From Deltaproteobacteria bacterium HGW-Deltaproteobacteria-15 (GTDB lineage Bacteria; Desulfobacterota; DSM-4660; Desulfatiglandales; HGW-15), in contig PHBH01000003.1 in assembly GCA_002840535.1 (NCBI GenBank), forward strand, positions 1-64,000: 64,000 nucleotides of DNA. Direction: 5' to 3'. The notes under the pieces were generated by a model. The model was not told the origin of the DNA, ran no database searches, and was given only the letters and a program-made list of their open reading frames with translations. The first letter of the stretch is position 1; each line of letters starts with the position of its first letter. Positions 9,185-17,679 of the stretch are shown here, piece by piece. A program made the position numbers and the translations under genes.

Positions 9185-9625
9185 ATGAGATTACATGAAC
9201 TTTCGCCTGCTCCTGGTTCAAAAAAGGGGAAAAAACGGGTGGGCAGAGGTAAAGGGTCAGGCCACGGACAAACCTCCTGCAGAGGGAATAAGGGCCAGAA
9301 AGCCCGTTCAGGAGGCAATACCGGGACCGGTTTCGAGGGAGGCCAGATGCCTCTTCAAAGAAGGCTGCCCAAGAGGGGCTTCCGAAACATTTTCAAGAAG
9401 CGTTATGCCCTCGTCAATCTGAGCGATCTTGCTCAGTTTGCCCCTAATTCCAGTGCTGACTTTGAGACGTTCGAGAAAGCCGGGTTGGTGAAGAGCCAGG
9501 GTGACGGCGTGAAATTGCTTGGAAACGGCAACATTTCTCATCCACTCTTTCTTAAAGTCCACAGCGTGAGCAAGGCGGCCAGGCAGAAGATCGAAGCGGC
9601 AGGCGGCAAGATTGAGCTCGTCTGA
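9185..9625 (+). CDS. rplO: 50S ribosomal protein L15
   Basis: The 146-residue product starts RLHELSPAPGSKKGKKRVGRG, followed by the Gly/Lys-rich GSGHGQTSCRGNKGQKARSG segment and PLQRRLPKRGF, all diagnostic of L15, a late assembly protein. The ATG at 9185 has GAGG just upstream; an in-frame codon at 9167 would add six residues. Confidence 0.97.
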   Translation: MRLHELSPAPGSKKGKKRVGRGKGSGHGQTSCRGNKGQKARSGGNTGTGFEGGQMPLQRRLPKRGFRNIFKKRYALVNLSDLAQFAPNSSADFETFEKAGLVKSQGDGVKLLGNGNISHPLFLKVHSVSKAARQKIEAAGGKIELV

Positions 9626-9666
9626 TTCGAAACAATGGAGAAAGATGAGGGAAGCGGGTTAGTACT

Positions 9667-10980
9667 ATGGTCAGCGGTTTTCAGAATATTACCAAAATCC
9701 CGGAGCTGAAAAAGAGGATACTCTTTACTCTCCTCATGCTGGCCGTTTACAGGCTCGGGTGCCACATTCCCACGCCTGGAATCGATGCAGCAGCTCTGGC
9801 CGCTTTCTTCAGCGAGAGGGCAGGGACCCTTTTCGGTCTCTTTGACATGTTTTCGGGAGGCGCTCTGAGCCAGATGTCCGTCATGGCCCTCGGGATCATG
9901 CCATACATCAGTTCGTCGATTATTCTGGAATTGCTGACGGTAGTGATCCCTTATCTGGAAAAGCTCAAAAAGGAAGGCGAGCAGGGCCGGAAGAAGATCG
10001 TTCAGTATACAAGGTACGGGACAGTCATCCTGAGCATCATCCAGGGACTTGGAATTGCCATAGGTCTCGAGAGAATGAGCAGCCCTGGAGGAGCCATGGT
10101 CGTGCCCATGGGCGGATGGGGATTCCGGCTGATGGCTGTCATCACTTTGACTGCGGGCACAGCCTTCCTGATGTGGCTGGGAGAGCAGATCACGGAAAGA
10201 GGCATTGGCAACGGCATTTCGCTGATCATTTTCTCGGGAATTGTGGCAGGTCTGCCTGGGGGCGTGGTCAATTCGTTCAGGCTGGTGGGGACCGGGGAGA
10301 TCACACCTTTCTTCATGCTCCTGGTGGTTGTCTTCATGATCGCCGTGGTGGGCGCCATCGTGTTTGTGGAAAGAGGACAGCGGAGAATCCCGGTGCAATA
10401 TGCCAAAAGGGTTATTGGCCGCAGGATGTATGGAGGTCAGAGCACGCATCTGCCTCTGAAGGTCAATACGGCGGGGGTTATTCCGCCCATTTTCGCTTCC
10501 TCCATCATCATGTTTCCTGCAACCATCGCCAATTTCATGAACGTGAAAGAGAGTCCGTGGCTCCAGATGGTGGTAAACTTCCTGACTCCCGGACATGTGG
10601 TCTATAATTTAATTTTTGTCGTTTTCATCATCTTCTTCTGCTATTTCTACACGGCCGTTCATTTTAACCCCGTGGATGTGGCGGACAACATGAAGAAATA
10701 TGGTGGATTCATCCCCGGGATCAGACCAGGCAAGAACACGGCCGAGTACATCGACAGGGTGTTGACCAGAATTACCTTTGCGGGCGCGCTCTATGTATCC
10801 GCCGTTTGCGTTTTGCCCCAGATCTTGATCTATCAGCTTAACATGCCTTTCTACTTCGGGGGGACAGGCCTGCTGATCGTGGTGGGGGTCGCAATGGATA
10901 CGTCAAACCAGATCGAGTCCCATATGCTCATGCGCCATTATGAAGGATTCATGAAAAAGGGACTTGGCAAGGCCAGGTGA
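9667..10980 (+). CDS. secY: Preprotein translocase channel subunit SecY
   Basis: The 437-residue protein has about ten transmembrane helices and the SecY landmarks [15 protein letters not shown] at the N-terminus, [11 protein letters not shown] in TM2 and [15 protein letters not shown] in TM5. SecY forms the inner-membrane protein-conducting channel with SecE and SecG. Unusually, infA follows directly, where many bacteria have adk and/or map between them. Confidence 0.98.
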   Translation: MVSGFQNITKIPELKKRILFTLLMLAVYRLGCHIPTPGIDAAALAAFFSERAGTLFGLFDMFSGGALSQMSVMALGIMPYISSSIILELLTVVIPYLEKLKKEGEQGRKKIVQYTRYGTVILSIIQGLGIAIGLERMSSPGGAMVVPMGGWGFRLMAVITLTAGTAFLMWLGEQITERGIGNGISLIIFSGIVAGLPGGVVNSFRLVGTGEITPFFMLLVVVFMIAVVGAIVFVERGQRRIPVQYAKRVIGRRMYGGQSTHLPLKVNTAGVIPPIFASSIIMFPATIANFMNVKESPWLQMVVNFLTPGHVVYNLIFVVFIIFFCYFYTAVHFNPVDVADNMKKYGGFIPGIRPGKNTAEYIDRVLTRITFAGALYVSAVCVLPQILIYQLNMPFYFGGTGLLIVVGVAMDTSNQIESHMLMRHYEGFMKKGLGKAR

Positions 10981-11017
10981 AGTTGACTTTACAAGAGGAC
11001 CGGAGACGGGGAACACC

Positions 11018-11236
11018 GTGGCAAAAGAGGAAAACATAACAGTTGAAGGGACGGTGGTCGAGACCTTGCCGAACGCCATGTTCCGGGTTGAGCTCGAGAA
11101 CGGGCACCGTGTTCTGGCGCACATATCCGGTAAAATGAGGATGCATTTCATCAAAATTCTTCCCGGCGACAAGGTGTCGGTTGAACTCTCCCCTTATGAT
11201 CTGAAAAGGGGAAGGATCGTATATCGAGGAAAGTAG
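11018..11236 (+). CDS. infA: Translation initiation factor IF-1
   Basis: The 72-residue OB-fold protein begins [19 protein letters not shown] and ends [12 protein letters not shown], exactly the IF-1 length. I chose GTG at 11018 because the frame open to 10964 overlaps secY and adds non-conserved sequence. IF-1 occupies the A site during initiation. It is 37 bp after secY and 7 bp before rpmJ. Confidence 0.96.
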   Translation: MAKEENITVEGTVVETLPNAMFRVELENGHRVLAHISGKMRMHFIKILPGDKVSVELSPYDLKRGRIVYRGK

Positions 11237-11243
11237 GCTGAAT

Positions 11244-11357
11244 ATGAAAGTCAGGGCTTCGGTGAAGAAAATTTGTAACAAATGTAAAATCATCAAGCGT
11301 AGGGGAATCCTGAGGGTTATCTGCGCCAACCCGCGGCATAAGCAAAAGCAGGGTTGA
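11244..11357 (+). CDS. rpmJ: 50S ribosomal protein L36
   Basis: The 37-residue product starts [20 protein letters not shown] and has C11, C14, C27 and H32, the zinc ribbon of the C+ form of L36. It lies in its canonical place after infA and before rpsM, with the ATG at 11244. Confidence 0.96.
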   Translation: MKVRASVKKICNKCKIIKRRGILRVICANPRHKQKQG

Positions 11358-11457
11358 TTCTCCGGTTCTGCCGTGAGAAACAGCCGCAGCACGGGTGCGG
11401 TAAGTGGTCCGTGTGTCTGGTTCCGGGGGGATACGAGTACAAACAGGGGGATGAAGC

Positions 11458-11829
11458 TTGGCTAGGATTGCAGGGGTAGATTTACCAAGGGCAAAGAGGA
11501 TCGAAATCGCTCTGACCTATATTTACGGCATAGGGAGGAGCAGTTCCCAAAAAATCCTTCTCGAAGCTGGCATAGATTGGAATACCAAGTCGGACCAGTT
11601 GACGGAAGGCCAGATCGCCGCCATTCGAAAGATCATCGACGAAAAGCATAAGGTGGAAGGGGACCTGCGGCGTGACCTCTCCGTGAATATCAAGAGGCTG
11701 ATCGATCTTGGAACGTATAGGGGATTGAGACACCGGAAGGGCTTGCCCGTGAGAGGACAGAAAACGAAAACGAACGCACGGACGCGAAAAGGCCCCAGAA
11801 GAGCTGTCATGGGCAAGAGAAAGAAATAA
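11458..11829 (+). CDS. rpsM: 30S ribosomal protein S13
   Basis: The 123-residue product begins [18 protein letters not shown] and ends with [20 protein letters not shown], typical of S13, a head protein forming intersubunit bridge B1. The start is TTG at 11458, preceded by AGGGGG; the ATG at 11451 is out of frame. It opens the alpha-operon block after a 100-bp gap without recognised features. Confidence 0.97.
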   Translation: MARIAGVDLPRAKRIEIALTYIYGIGRSSSQKILLEAGIDWNTKSDQLTEGQIAAIRKIIDEKHKVEGDLRRDLSVNIKRLIDLGTYRGLRHRKGLPVRGQKTKTNARTRKGPRRAVMGKRKK

Positions 11830-11847
11830 ACAGGAGAAGAGTGATCC

Positions 11848-12240
11848 ATGGTGCGAAAGACCAAAGGGAGCAAGGGCAAGAAAGAGAAGAAATCGATCCC
11901 CTCGGGAATCATCCATATTCAATCCACCTTCAACAACACCATTGTGACCATTACGGATGCGGGCGGGAATGTGGTTGCCTCTTCGAGTGCCGGGAGACAG
12001 GGGTTCAAGGGGTCCAGAAAGAGCACGCCTTTCGCTGCTCAGCTTGCCGCTCAGGACGCGCTGAGGCAAGCCATGGAGCACGGGATGAGAACAGCCGAGG
12101 TGAGGGTGAAAGGGCCCGGGGTCGGCAGAGAGGCGGCCATAAGGGCGCTGCAAATGGACGGGTTCACGGTCAGCGTGATCAGGGATGTGACTCCTATCCC
12201 GCATAATGGGTGCAGACCCCCCAAGAGAAGAAGGGTATAA
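11848..12240 (+). CDS. rpsK: 30S ribosomal protein S11
   Basis: The 130-residue product contains [37 protein letters not shown] and the terminal [14 protein letters not shown], the S11 signature. S11 is a platform protein next to the mRNA exit. The ATG at 11848 has AGGAGAAG upstream. Confidence 0.98.
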   Translation: MVRKTKGSKGKKEKKSIPSGIIHIQSTFNNTIVTITDAGGNVVASSSAGRQGFKGSRKSTPFAAQLAAQDALRQAMEHGMRTAEVRVKGPGVGREAAIRALQMDGFTVSVIRDVTPIPHNGCRPPKRRRV

Positions 12241-12336
12241 CAGATCAACTCGTCCCGTGGAGCAGCACGGCTCTGAAAGAGGGATGAACCAGGGATTCCG
12301 CTTGAGCGGATCCTCAAGAGTCCAGGAGGATGTGGA

Positions 12337-12966
12337 TTGGCGAAATATACGGGCGCAGTTTGTAGGATTTGCAGAAGAGAGAACCTGAAGCTTTTCCTTA
12401 AGGGCGACAGGTGCTACGGAGACAAGTGTGCCTTCGAGCGAAGGGCCTATGCCCCTGGCCAGCATGGGCAGAGACGCACCGGGAAGATGTCGGATTATCA
12501 CCTGCAGCTCAGGGAAAAACAGAAGGTCCGGCGTATATATGGAATCCTGGAAAAGCAATTCAGGAGATATTACTACCGGGCGGAACAGCAAAAGGGCGTG
12601 ACCGGTACAAACCTTCTCATCCTGCTTGAAACCAGGTTGGACAACATCGTTTTCCGAATGGGTTTTGCCAGCTCCAGAAATCAGGCGAGACAGCTCGTAA
12701 GGCATAACCACTTCCTGCTCAACGGAAAGCCTGTGAACATCCCGTCTCTTCAAGTCAGGGTGGGTGATACAATCGAGGTGAAGGAGGGAAGCCGCAAGGT
12801 TCCGGCCCTTCTGGAAGCAGTGGAAACCGTCGTGAGAAGGGGCATACCCAATTGGTTGGAAGTGGAGAAGGAGAGCTTCAGAGGCGTGATGAAGGCATTG
12901 CCGAAACGGGAAGAGCTTGCGATGCCGATTCAGGAGCAGTTGATCATCGAGCTCTATTCCAAATAG
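12337..12966 (+). CDS. rpsD: 30S ribosomal protein S4
   Basis: The 209-residue product has an N-terminal zinc-finger-like set of cysteines (CRICRRE, RCYGDKC; the C+ form), the [20 protein letters not shown] segment and an S4 RNA-binding domain around [21 protein letters not shown]4 nucleates 30S assembly and represses the alpha operon in enterobacteria. The start is TTG at 12337 with CCAGGAGGA upstream. Confidence 0.98.
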   Translation: MAKYTGAVCRICRRENLKLFLKGDRCYGDKCAFERRAYAPGQHGQRRTGKMSDYHLQLREKQKVRRIYGILEKQFRRYYYRAEQQKGVTGTNLLILLETRLDNIVFRMGFASSRNQARQLVRHNHFLLNGKPVNIPSLQVRVGDTIEVKEGSRKVPALLEAVETVVRRGIPNWLEVEKESFRGVMKALPKREELAMPIQEQLIIELYSK

Positions 12967-12974
12967 TGGAAAAC

Positions 12975-12995
12975 CCCGGACCGGAAGGGTCCGGG
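12975..12995. other. GC-rich hairpin between rpsD and rpoA
   Basis: CCCGGACC (12975-12982) and GGTCCGGG (12988-12995) form a perfect 8-bp stem with a 5-base loop, 8 bp after the rpsD stop. No T-tract follows, so readthrough into rpoA is expected. It may act as an mRNA stability or processing element that sets rpoA levels apart from the ribosomal proteins; this is inference. Confidence 0.6.
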
Positions 12996-13048
12996 ATTCG
13001 ACTGGTGGACTCTGGTGCCCTATCACATTCATGATGGGAGGGATTTTT

Positions 13049-14089
13049 TTGGGAGATCTAAAAGCAAGAAATTGGCGAGAGTTGATCAAGCCAAAGAGTA
13101 TTTTGATCGATGAGGAAACACACACCTCCTATTACGGGAAATTTGTGTGTGAACCCTTGGAAAGAGGGTTTGGGATCACCATTGGAAATGCACTGCGGCG
13201 CATTCTCCTTTCTTCCCTGCAAGGGGCCGCGATTGTTTCCGTGAAGTTCGACAATGTCGTGCACGAGTTCTCCACGATACCCGGAGTCCTCGAGGATGTG
13301 ACCGATATCATCCTCAATTTGAAGGAAGTAAAGCTCAAGTTGAACGACAGAGAGGAAGCCGTCATCCATTTGTCGCACGATGGAGAAGGCGCCGTCAAGG
13401 CGGGGGACATCGAGACCAGCGGCCGGGTAGAGATTCTGAATCCTGATAAGCACATTGCGAGCGTAAACAAAGAAGGCCGCTTGAAAATGGAGATGACCGT
13501 AAAGATAGGGAAGGGCTATGTGAGTATGGACAACACCAAGCGTGCGGATCCATCGATCGGGCTCATCCCGGTCGATGCGATTTTCTCTCCTATCAAGAAG
13601 GTCAATTACGTCGTGACAAACGCGCGCGTGGGACAGATTACTGATTATGACAAGCTGACCCTCGAAGTGTGGACGGACGGGAGTGTGCTCCCGGAGGATG
13701 CCTTGGCCTTCGGTGCCAAGATCCTCAAGGAGCAGATGGCACCCTTCATCAATTTCGTTGAGGAGCCTGAGCCGATTCATGTGGAACACGAAGCCGAAGA
13801 GGAGAAATTGAATCAGAATCTCTTCAGACCGGTGTCCGAGTTGGAACTCTCCGTGCGGTCGGCAAATTGCCTGAAGAACGCCAACATCACTCTCATCGGT
13901 GAACTGGTCCAGAAGACCGAAGCGGAGATGTTGAAGACCAAGAACTTTGGAAGGAAGTCCTTGAATGAGATAAAGGCCATCCTCGAGGAAATGGGCCTTT
14001 CTCTCGGGATGAAACTGGATAACTTTCCTGGGGCCAGGCAGCTCGAAAAGGAAAGCAAGAGCGCTAAGAACGAGGAGCTGAGTCAATGA
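13049..14089 (+). CDS. rpoA: DNA-directed RNA polymerase alpha subunit
   Basis: The 346-residue product has the alpha-NTD dimerisation segment [20 protein letters not shown] and an alpha-CTD with [17 protein letters not shown] and [19 protein letters not shown] chose TTG at 13049, spaced about 7 bases from GGGAGG (13036-13042); an ATG at 13031 in the same frame would place that Shine-Dalgarno inside the gene. Its stop overlaps the rplQ start as ATGA. Confidence 0.95.
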   Translation: MGDLKARNWRELIKPKSILIDEETHTSYYGKFVCEPLERGFGITIGNALRRILLSSLQGAAIVSVKFDNVVHEFSTIPGVLEDVTDIILNLKEVKLKLNDREEAVIHLSHDGEGAVKAGDIETSGRVEILNPDKHIASVNKEGRLKMEMTVKIGKGYVSMDNTKRADPSIGLIPVDAIFSPIKKVNYVVTNARVGQITDYDKLTLEVWTDGSVLPEDALAFGAKILKEQMAPFINFVEEPEPIHVEHEAEEEKLNQNLFRPVSELELSVRSANCLKNANITLIGELVQKTEAEMLKTKNFGRKSLNEIKAILEEMGLSLGMKLDNFPGARQLEKESKSAKNEELSQ

Positions 14090-14583
14090 GGCATCTGAAT
14101 TCTGGAAGACAACTAAGTCGAAATTCCAGTCATCGCAGAGCGATGATGCGGAATATCGTTACCTCTCTGTTCAAGCACGAACAGATAGAGACAACGGATG
14201 CCAAGGCAAAGGAGCTGAGATCCGTGGCTGAAAAGATCATCACCCTGGCAAAACGGGGGGATCTCCATGCCAGACGCCAGGCACTCGCCTATTTGACGGA
14301 CAAAACGGTAGCTCACAAGGTATTCGAAGAGCTGAAAACCCGATACCTCAATCGCCAGGGCGGATATTTGAGGATCGTAAAGAAGATGAACAGAAAAGGG
14401 GATGGAGCGCCGGTCTCCGTTGTTCAACTCCTTCCGGGCGAGACTGCCGCCGACAAGAAGCGCAAGAAAGGAAAAACCTCTGCGCCGGAGAGCAAACCAA
14501 AGCTGAAAAAGGGAGCGGAAGTCAAAGAAAAAGAGAAGCCGGTGCAGGCAACTCCGGATCAACCGGCGGAAACAAAAGAATAG
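14086..14583 (+). CDS. rplQ: 50S ribosomal protein L17 with C-terminal extension
   Basis: The first about 120 residues are canonical L17 ([19 protein letters not shown], then [10 protein letters not shown] and [10 protein letters not shown]). From roughly residue 125 there is a low-complexity tail rich in Lys, Glu, Pro and Ala, making 165 residues against about 120-130 in many bacteria. L17 sits near the exit tunnel. It is the last gene before a strong terminator. Confidence 0.97.
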   Translation: MRHLNSGRQLSRNSSHRRAMMRNIVTSLFKHEQIETTDAKAKELRSVAEKIITLAKRGDLHARRQALAYLTDKTVAHKVFEELKTRYLNRQGGYLRIVKKMNRKGDGAPVSVVQLLPGETAADKKRKKGKTSAPESKPKLKKGAEVKEKEKPVQATPDQPAETKE

Positions 14584-14630
14584 GGGGTCGTCCTATTCTG
14601 TGGCATTTTGTTTTGGCGATCGGAACACGA

Positions 14631-14665
14631 AACCTCCTTGCATATGAGTGCAAGGAGGTTTTTTT
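14631..14665 (+). terminator. Intrinsic terminator of the ribosomal supercluster
   Basis: AACCTCCTTGCA (14631-14642) pairs perfectly with TGCAAGGAGGTT (14649-14660) across a 6-base loop, followed by a run of seven T (14659-14665). It lies 47 bp after rplQ and is a textbook Rho-independent terminator. Confidence 0.93.
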
Positions 14666-14674
14666 GCTAAGAAA

Positions 14675-14703
14675 GATGAACGTCGAACATCGAATTTTGA
14701 ACG
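14675..14703. repeat. Short GAACGTCGAAC-type repeat upstream of pyrC
   Basis: The stretch contains GAACGTCGAACATCGAA followed by TTTTGAACG, a quasi-periodic GAAC/CGAA repeat. It resembles the dispersed intergenic repeats of this composition that I recall from other deltaproteobacterial sequences. It lies between the terminator and pyrC and is not conserved coding sequence, which argues against extending pyrC upstream of 14741. Confidence 0.5.
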
Positions 14704-14740
14704 GAGAAAGAATAAAAAGTCACCAATAGGGACTGAAAAG

Positions 14741-16021
14741 ATGGCCATATGGATAACGGGGGGGCGTGTCGTTGATCCCCTTAAAGAGACAATGGAGTTG
14801 ACGGACCTCCTTATTGATCGGGGGAAAATCATCAGGATGGTTCCGGCGGGGCATATTGCGCAGGAACCTGGACTGGAAAGAATCGATGCCACTGGTTGCT
14901 GGGTGATCCCCGGATTGATTGACATGCATGTCCATTTGAGAGAACCGGGGCAGGAGTACAAGGAAACCATTGCCACCGGCGGGATGGCTGCGGTGAGCGG
15001 GGGTTTTACGGCCGTGGCGTGCATGCCCAACACAAACCCTGTGAACGACAACCCCTCTGTAACCACATTCATTCTGGAAAAAGCACGGGATGCCAACCTT
15101 GCAAGAGTTTTTCCCATAGCCGCTATAACCCGGGGTTCCAGAGGGGAGTCCCTGACCGACTTCGCTGAACTTCGAAATGCCGGCGCGGTTGCCGTATCCG
15201 ATGACGGAAGGCCTGTTTCGGATCCGGATCTGATGAAAAGTGCTATGGAGTCCGCGCGCAGGAACGGCCTCGCGATCATATCCCATTGTGAAAACGTCAT
15301 CCTTTCGGCAGGAGGGGTGATGCATCAAGGCTCAGTTTCCGCAGCCTTGGGATATCGGGGAATTCCAGCCAGGGCTGAAGAGGATATGGTCGCACGCGAG
15401 ATAACCCTCTCCAGAAGAACCGGGTGTCCCGTTCACATAGCGCATGTCAGCACCGCCGGATCCGTTCGCCTGATCAAACAGGCAAAAGAGGATAATCTCC
15501 CTGTCACTGCCGAAACCGCGCCACATTATTTTACGTTAGATCATACGGCCGTAATGGAATATAGTGGCCGTGCCAAGATGAATCCGCCGCTGAGAAGACC
15601 GGAAGACGTTCAGGCTGTAAGAGAAGCCCTTTCAGCGGATGTCATCGACGTGATTGCAACCGACCATGCCCCACATGCGGACTGGGAAAAGGAAATCGAA
15701 TTTGAGCGTGCACTCTTCGGTATTACAGGTCTCGAGACAGCCCTTCCTTTGGTGTTGGAACTGGTCAGAAAAGGGTATCTCACTCCCTCGCAAGCCGTCA
15801 GAAAGCTCTCCCATAATCCCGCAAACATTCTTGGTCTGGAAGGAGGCGGGCTGATGGAGGGCGGGACAGCCGATATCACAATCGTTGATCCGGAACGGGA
15901 ATACGTGTTGATGAAGGAAGAGGTCCAGTCCAAGAGCAGGAATTCTCCCTTTCTGGGCAGAACAGTGAAAGGCAGAAATCTTATCACCATGATAGGGGGA
16001 AGAGTTGTCTGGAAAAAATAA
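14741..16021 (+). CDS. pyrC: Dihydroorotase (class I)
   Basis: The 426-residue amidohydrolase cyclises carbamoyl aspartate to dihydroorotate in pyrimidine synthesis. It has IDMHVHLREPGQEYKETI (metal-binding H63 and H65, substrate-binding Arg), the later metal ligands in SHCEN and AHVST, and IATDHAPH with the catalytic Asp. I start at the ATG at 14741 (AIWITGGRVVDP); the frame is open to 14648 but that part is repeat sequence. pyrB, often adjacent, is absent. Its 3' end overlaps the next gene by 17 bp. Confidence 0.95.
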   Translation: MAIWITGGRVVDPLKETMELTDLLIDRGKIIRMVPAGHIAQEPGLERIDATGCWVIPGLIDMHVHLREPGQEYKETIATGGMAAVSGGFTAVACMPNTNPVNDNPSVTTFILEKARDANLARVFPIAAITRGSRGESLTDFAELRNAGAVAVSDDGRPVSDPDLMKSAMESARRNGLAIISHCENVILSAGGVMHQGSVSAALGYRGIPARAEEDMVAREITLSRRTGCPVHIAHVSTAGSVRLIKQAKEDNLPVTAETAPHYFTLDHTAVMEYSGRAKMNPPLRRPEDVQAVREALSADVIDVIATDHAPHADWEKEIEFERALFGITGLETALPLVLELVRKGYLTPSQAVRKLSHNPANILGLEGGGLMEGGTADITIVDPEREYVLMKEEVQSKSRNSPFLGRTVKGRNLITMIGGRVVWKK

Positions 16022-17387
16022 GCACTCTATCCTTGTTGTGGATGACGAGCGGAGCATGCGGGAGTTTCTTGAGATCTTTCTCGGCCGGGAAGGATACGAG
16101 GTGACCCTTGCATCCAGCGGAGAGAATGCCTTCGAGATTCTCGAGCAGAAGAGGTTCGATCTGGTTGTAACCGATATCAAGATGAAGGACATCGACGGTC
16201 TGGAGGTGCTCAAGAAGACGAAAGAACTCAGTCCCGAATCGATCGTCGTCATCATATCCGCCTTCGCAACGGCGGAGACGGCTGTCCAGGCAATGAAAGA
16301 AGGCGCCTATGATTACATTCCAAAACCGTTCAAGGTTCGTGAATTCAAGAGAATCCTGAAGGAGGCGATGGAATCAAGGCGTCCTGCCCCTGCCGAGGAA
16401 AAGTGGGAGGGATCACAAAGGCGGCTGCACTTCGGCTGCCTGGTCGGCGAAAGCGCCAGGATGAGGAAGATATATGACCTCATCGAAAAGGTCGCACAGA
16501 CGAGGAGCAACATCCTTATCACGGGTGAGAGCGGCACCGGCAAGGAACTGGTAGCACGAGCCATCCACAGGCAAAGTCCACGTGCAGAAAAACCGTTTGT
16601 GGTGATCAACTGTGCGGGAATACCGGAAAGCCTCATCGAAAGCGAGCTTTTCGGCTACAGGAAGGGGGCCTTCACAGGCGCGCTGGCCGATAAGGAGGGT
16701 CTTTTCGAGGTGGCCGATAACGGCACCATCTTTCTTGACGAGGTGGGCGAACTCACGCCGGCCATACAGGTGAAACTGCTGAGGGTAATCCAGGAGCGCG
16801 CCTTTACCTCGGTGGGGGGAACCGAGGAGAAGAACGTCGATGTGCGGTTCATTTCAGCCACGAACAAGGATCTTGAACAGGAAGTCATCAACAAGAGATT
16901 CCGCGAAGACCTTTTTTTCCGATTGAACGTAATCCATATCGCCATGCCGCCCATGAGAGAAAGGGATGGCGATCTTCCACTTCTGGCCCAGAATTTTCTC
17001 GAGAAGTTCTCCCGTGAGCTTTGCAAGGATGTGAAAAAGATTTCGGCATATGCCATGGAGGTCCTGGGACAATACTCCTTCCCTGGAAATGTGAGGGAAC
17101 TGGAGAACATCATCGAACGATGTGTTGCATTGGAAACATCGAGCATCGTCCTTCCCGAGAGCCTTGCCCTTTCCAATTTTCAAAAGGAAAAGGGAAGGGA
17201 GGATCGTAGACAAAGGGATCTCACCGCCGAGGGCCTGAGACTCGAAGAAGTCATGGCGGAGATCGAGCGGGAATATATCGTAAGAGCCCTGGATATCGCC
17301 CAGGGGTCCAAGCAAAAGGCTGCAGACCTGCTGGGGATCACCTTCGAGTCCTTGAGGTACCGGTTGGCGAAGTTGAAGATGCCCTGA
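16005..17387 (+). CDS. pilR: PilR-like sigma-54-dependent response regulator
   Basis: The 460-residue protein has an N-terminal receiver domain (DD at 13-14, phosphoacceptor D57, K107), an AAA+ sigma-54 activator domain with Walker A GESGTGK (174-180), GAFTGA loop (221-226) and Walker B TIFLDEVGE (241-249), and a C-terminal Fis-type helix-turn-helix (KQKAADLLGITFESLRYRL). Start is TTG at 16005 inside pyrC. The next gene is a type IV pilin with a sigma-54-type promoter, so PilR is the best call, though a partner PilS kinase is not adjacent. Another NtrC-family role cannot be excluded. Confidence 0.88.
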   Translation: MSGKNKHSILVVDDERSMREFLEIFLGREGYEVTLASSGENAFEILEQKRFDLVVTDIKMKDIDGLEVLKKTKELSPESIVVIISAFATAETAVQAMKEGAYDYIPKPFKVREFKRILKEAMESRRPAPAEEKWEGSQRRLHFGCLVGESARMRKIYDLIEKVAQTRSNILITGESGTGKELVARAIHRQSPRAEKPFVVINCAGIPESLIESELFGYRKGAFTGALADKEGLFEVADNGTIFLDEVGELTPAIQVKLLRVIQERAFTSVGGTEEKNVDVRFISATNKDLEQEVINKRFREDLFFRLNVIHIAMPPMRERDGDLPLLAQNFLEKFSRELCKDVKKISAYAMEVLGQYSFPGNVRELENIIERCVALETSSIVLPESLALSNFQKEKGREDRRQRDLTAEGLRLEEVMAEIEREYIVRALDIAQGSKQKAADLLGITFESLRYRLAKLKMP

Positions 17388-17407
17388 GGTTTCCATGTGC
17401 CTTTTCT

Positions 17408-17442
17408 GTTGAAAATCCCCACTCAGCGTTGAAAATCCCCAC
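17408..17442. repeat. Tandem 15-bp direct repeat upstream of pilin gene
   Basis: GTTGAAAATCCCCAC occurs at 17408-17422 and again, identical, at 17428-17442, so the copies are exactly 20 bp apart (two helical turns). They lie about 100 bp upstream of the sigma-54-like promoter, a spacing suited to an enhancer-binding regulator such as PilR. An alternative is the remnant end of a transposon with internal terminal repeats. Confidence 0.75.
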
Positions 17443-17473
17443 CTAATGGCACAACTTCTTTCGATGCTGGAAT

Positions 17474-17510
17474 CAAACGCAAATTCGATCCAGATAAGTA
17501 TCTGCGTTTG
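17474..17510. promoter_or_regulatory. Dyad upstream of the pilin promoter
   Basis: CAAACGCA (17474-17481) is inverted as TGCGTTTG (17503-17510) with 21 bases between. It sits between the direct repeats and the sigma-54-like promoter and might be a second regulator site. Only symmetry and position support it. Confidence 0.35.
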
Positions 17511-17544
17511 TTGTGGTTTGCCGGAAGCGCCTTTCGAGGGTCTA

Positions 17545-17560
17545 TGGCATGGAACTTGTA
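17545..17560 (+). promoter_or_regulatory. Sigma-54-type promoter of the pilin gene
   Basis: TGGCAT-GGAAC-TTGTA matches the -24/-12 consensus TGGCAC-N5-TTGCA with the -24 GG and -12 element at correct spacing; the -12 GC is GT here. It would start transcription near 17570, giving a leader of about 110 bases before the pilin ATG. The preceding gene is a sigma-54 activator, which fits. Confidence 0.7.
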
Positions 17561-17679
17561 TGGAATGTAGCAAGAAAATTCGATCGCGTTATGGAGAAAC
17601 AGAGGAAGGGAGGTGAATCGCAGACTCGTAACTGATTTGGGGTGATCATAATCAATAAATTGAAATCGGAGGATGGAAA

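Noticed and set aside
12975-12995. Terminator between rpsD and rpoA
   Set aside because: The hairpin is not followed by a T-tract and rpoA-rplQ lack another clear promoter, so readthrough is expected.
11482-14086. Long minus-strand frames (about 547 and 342 codons) opposite rpsM-rpsD and rpoA
   Set aside because: They lie opposite conserved genes in the ribosomal cluster and show no family motifs.
17408-17442. CRISPR-like repeat
   Set aside because: Only two 15-bp copies with a 5-bp spacer; no array, no leader and no cas genes.
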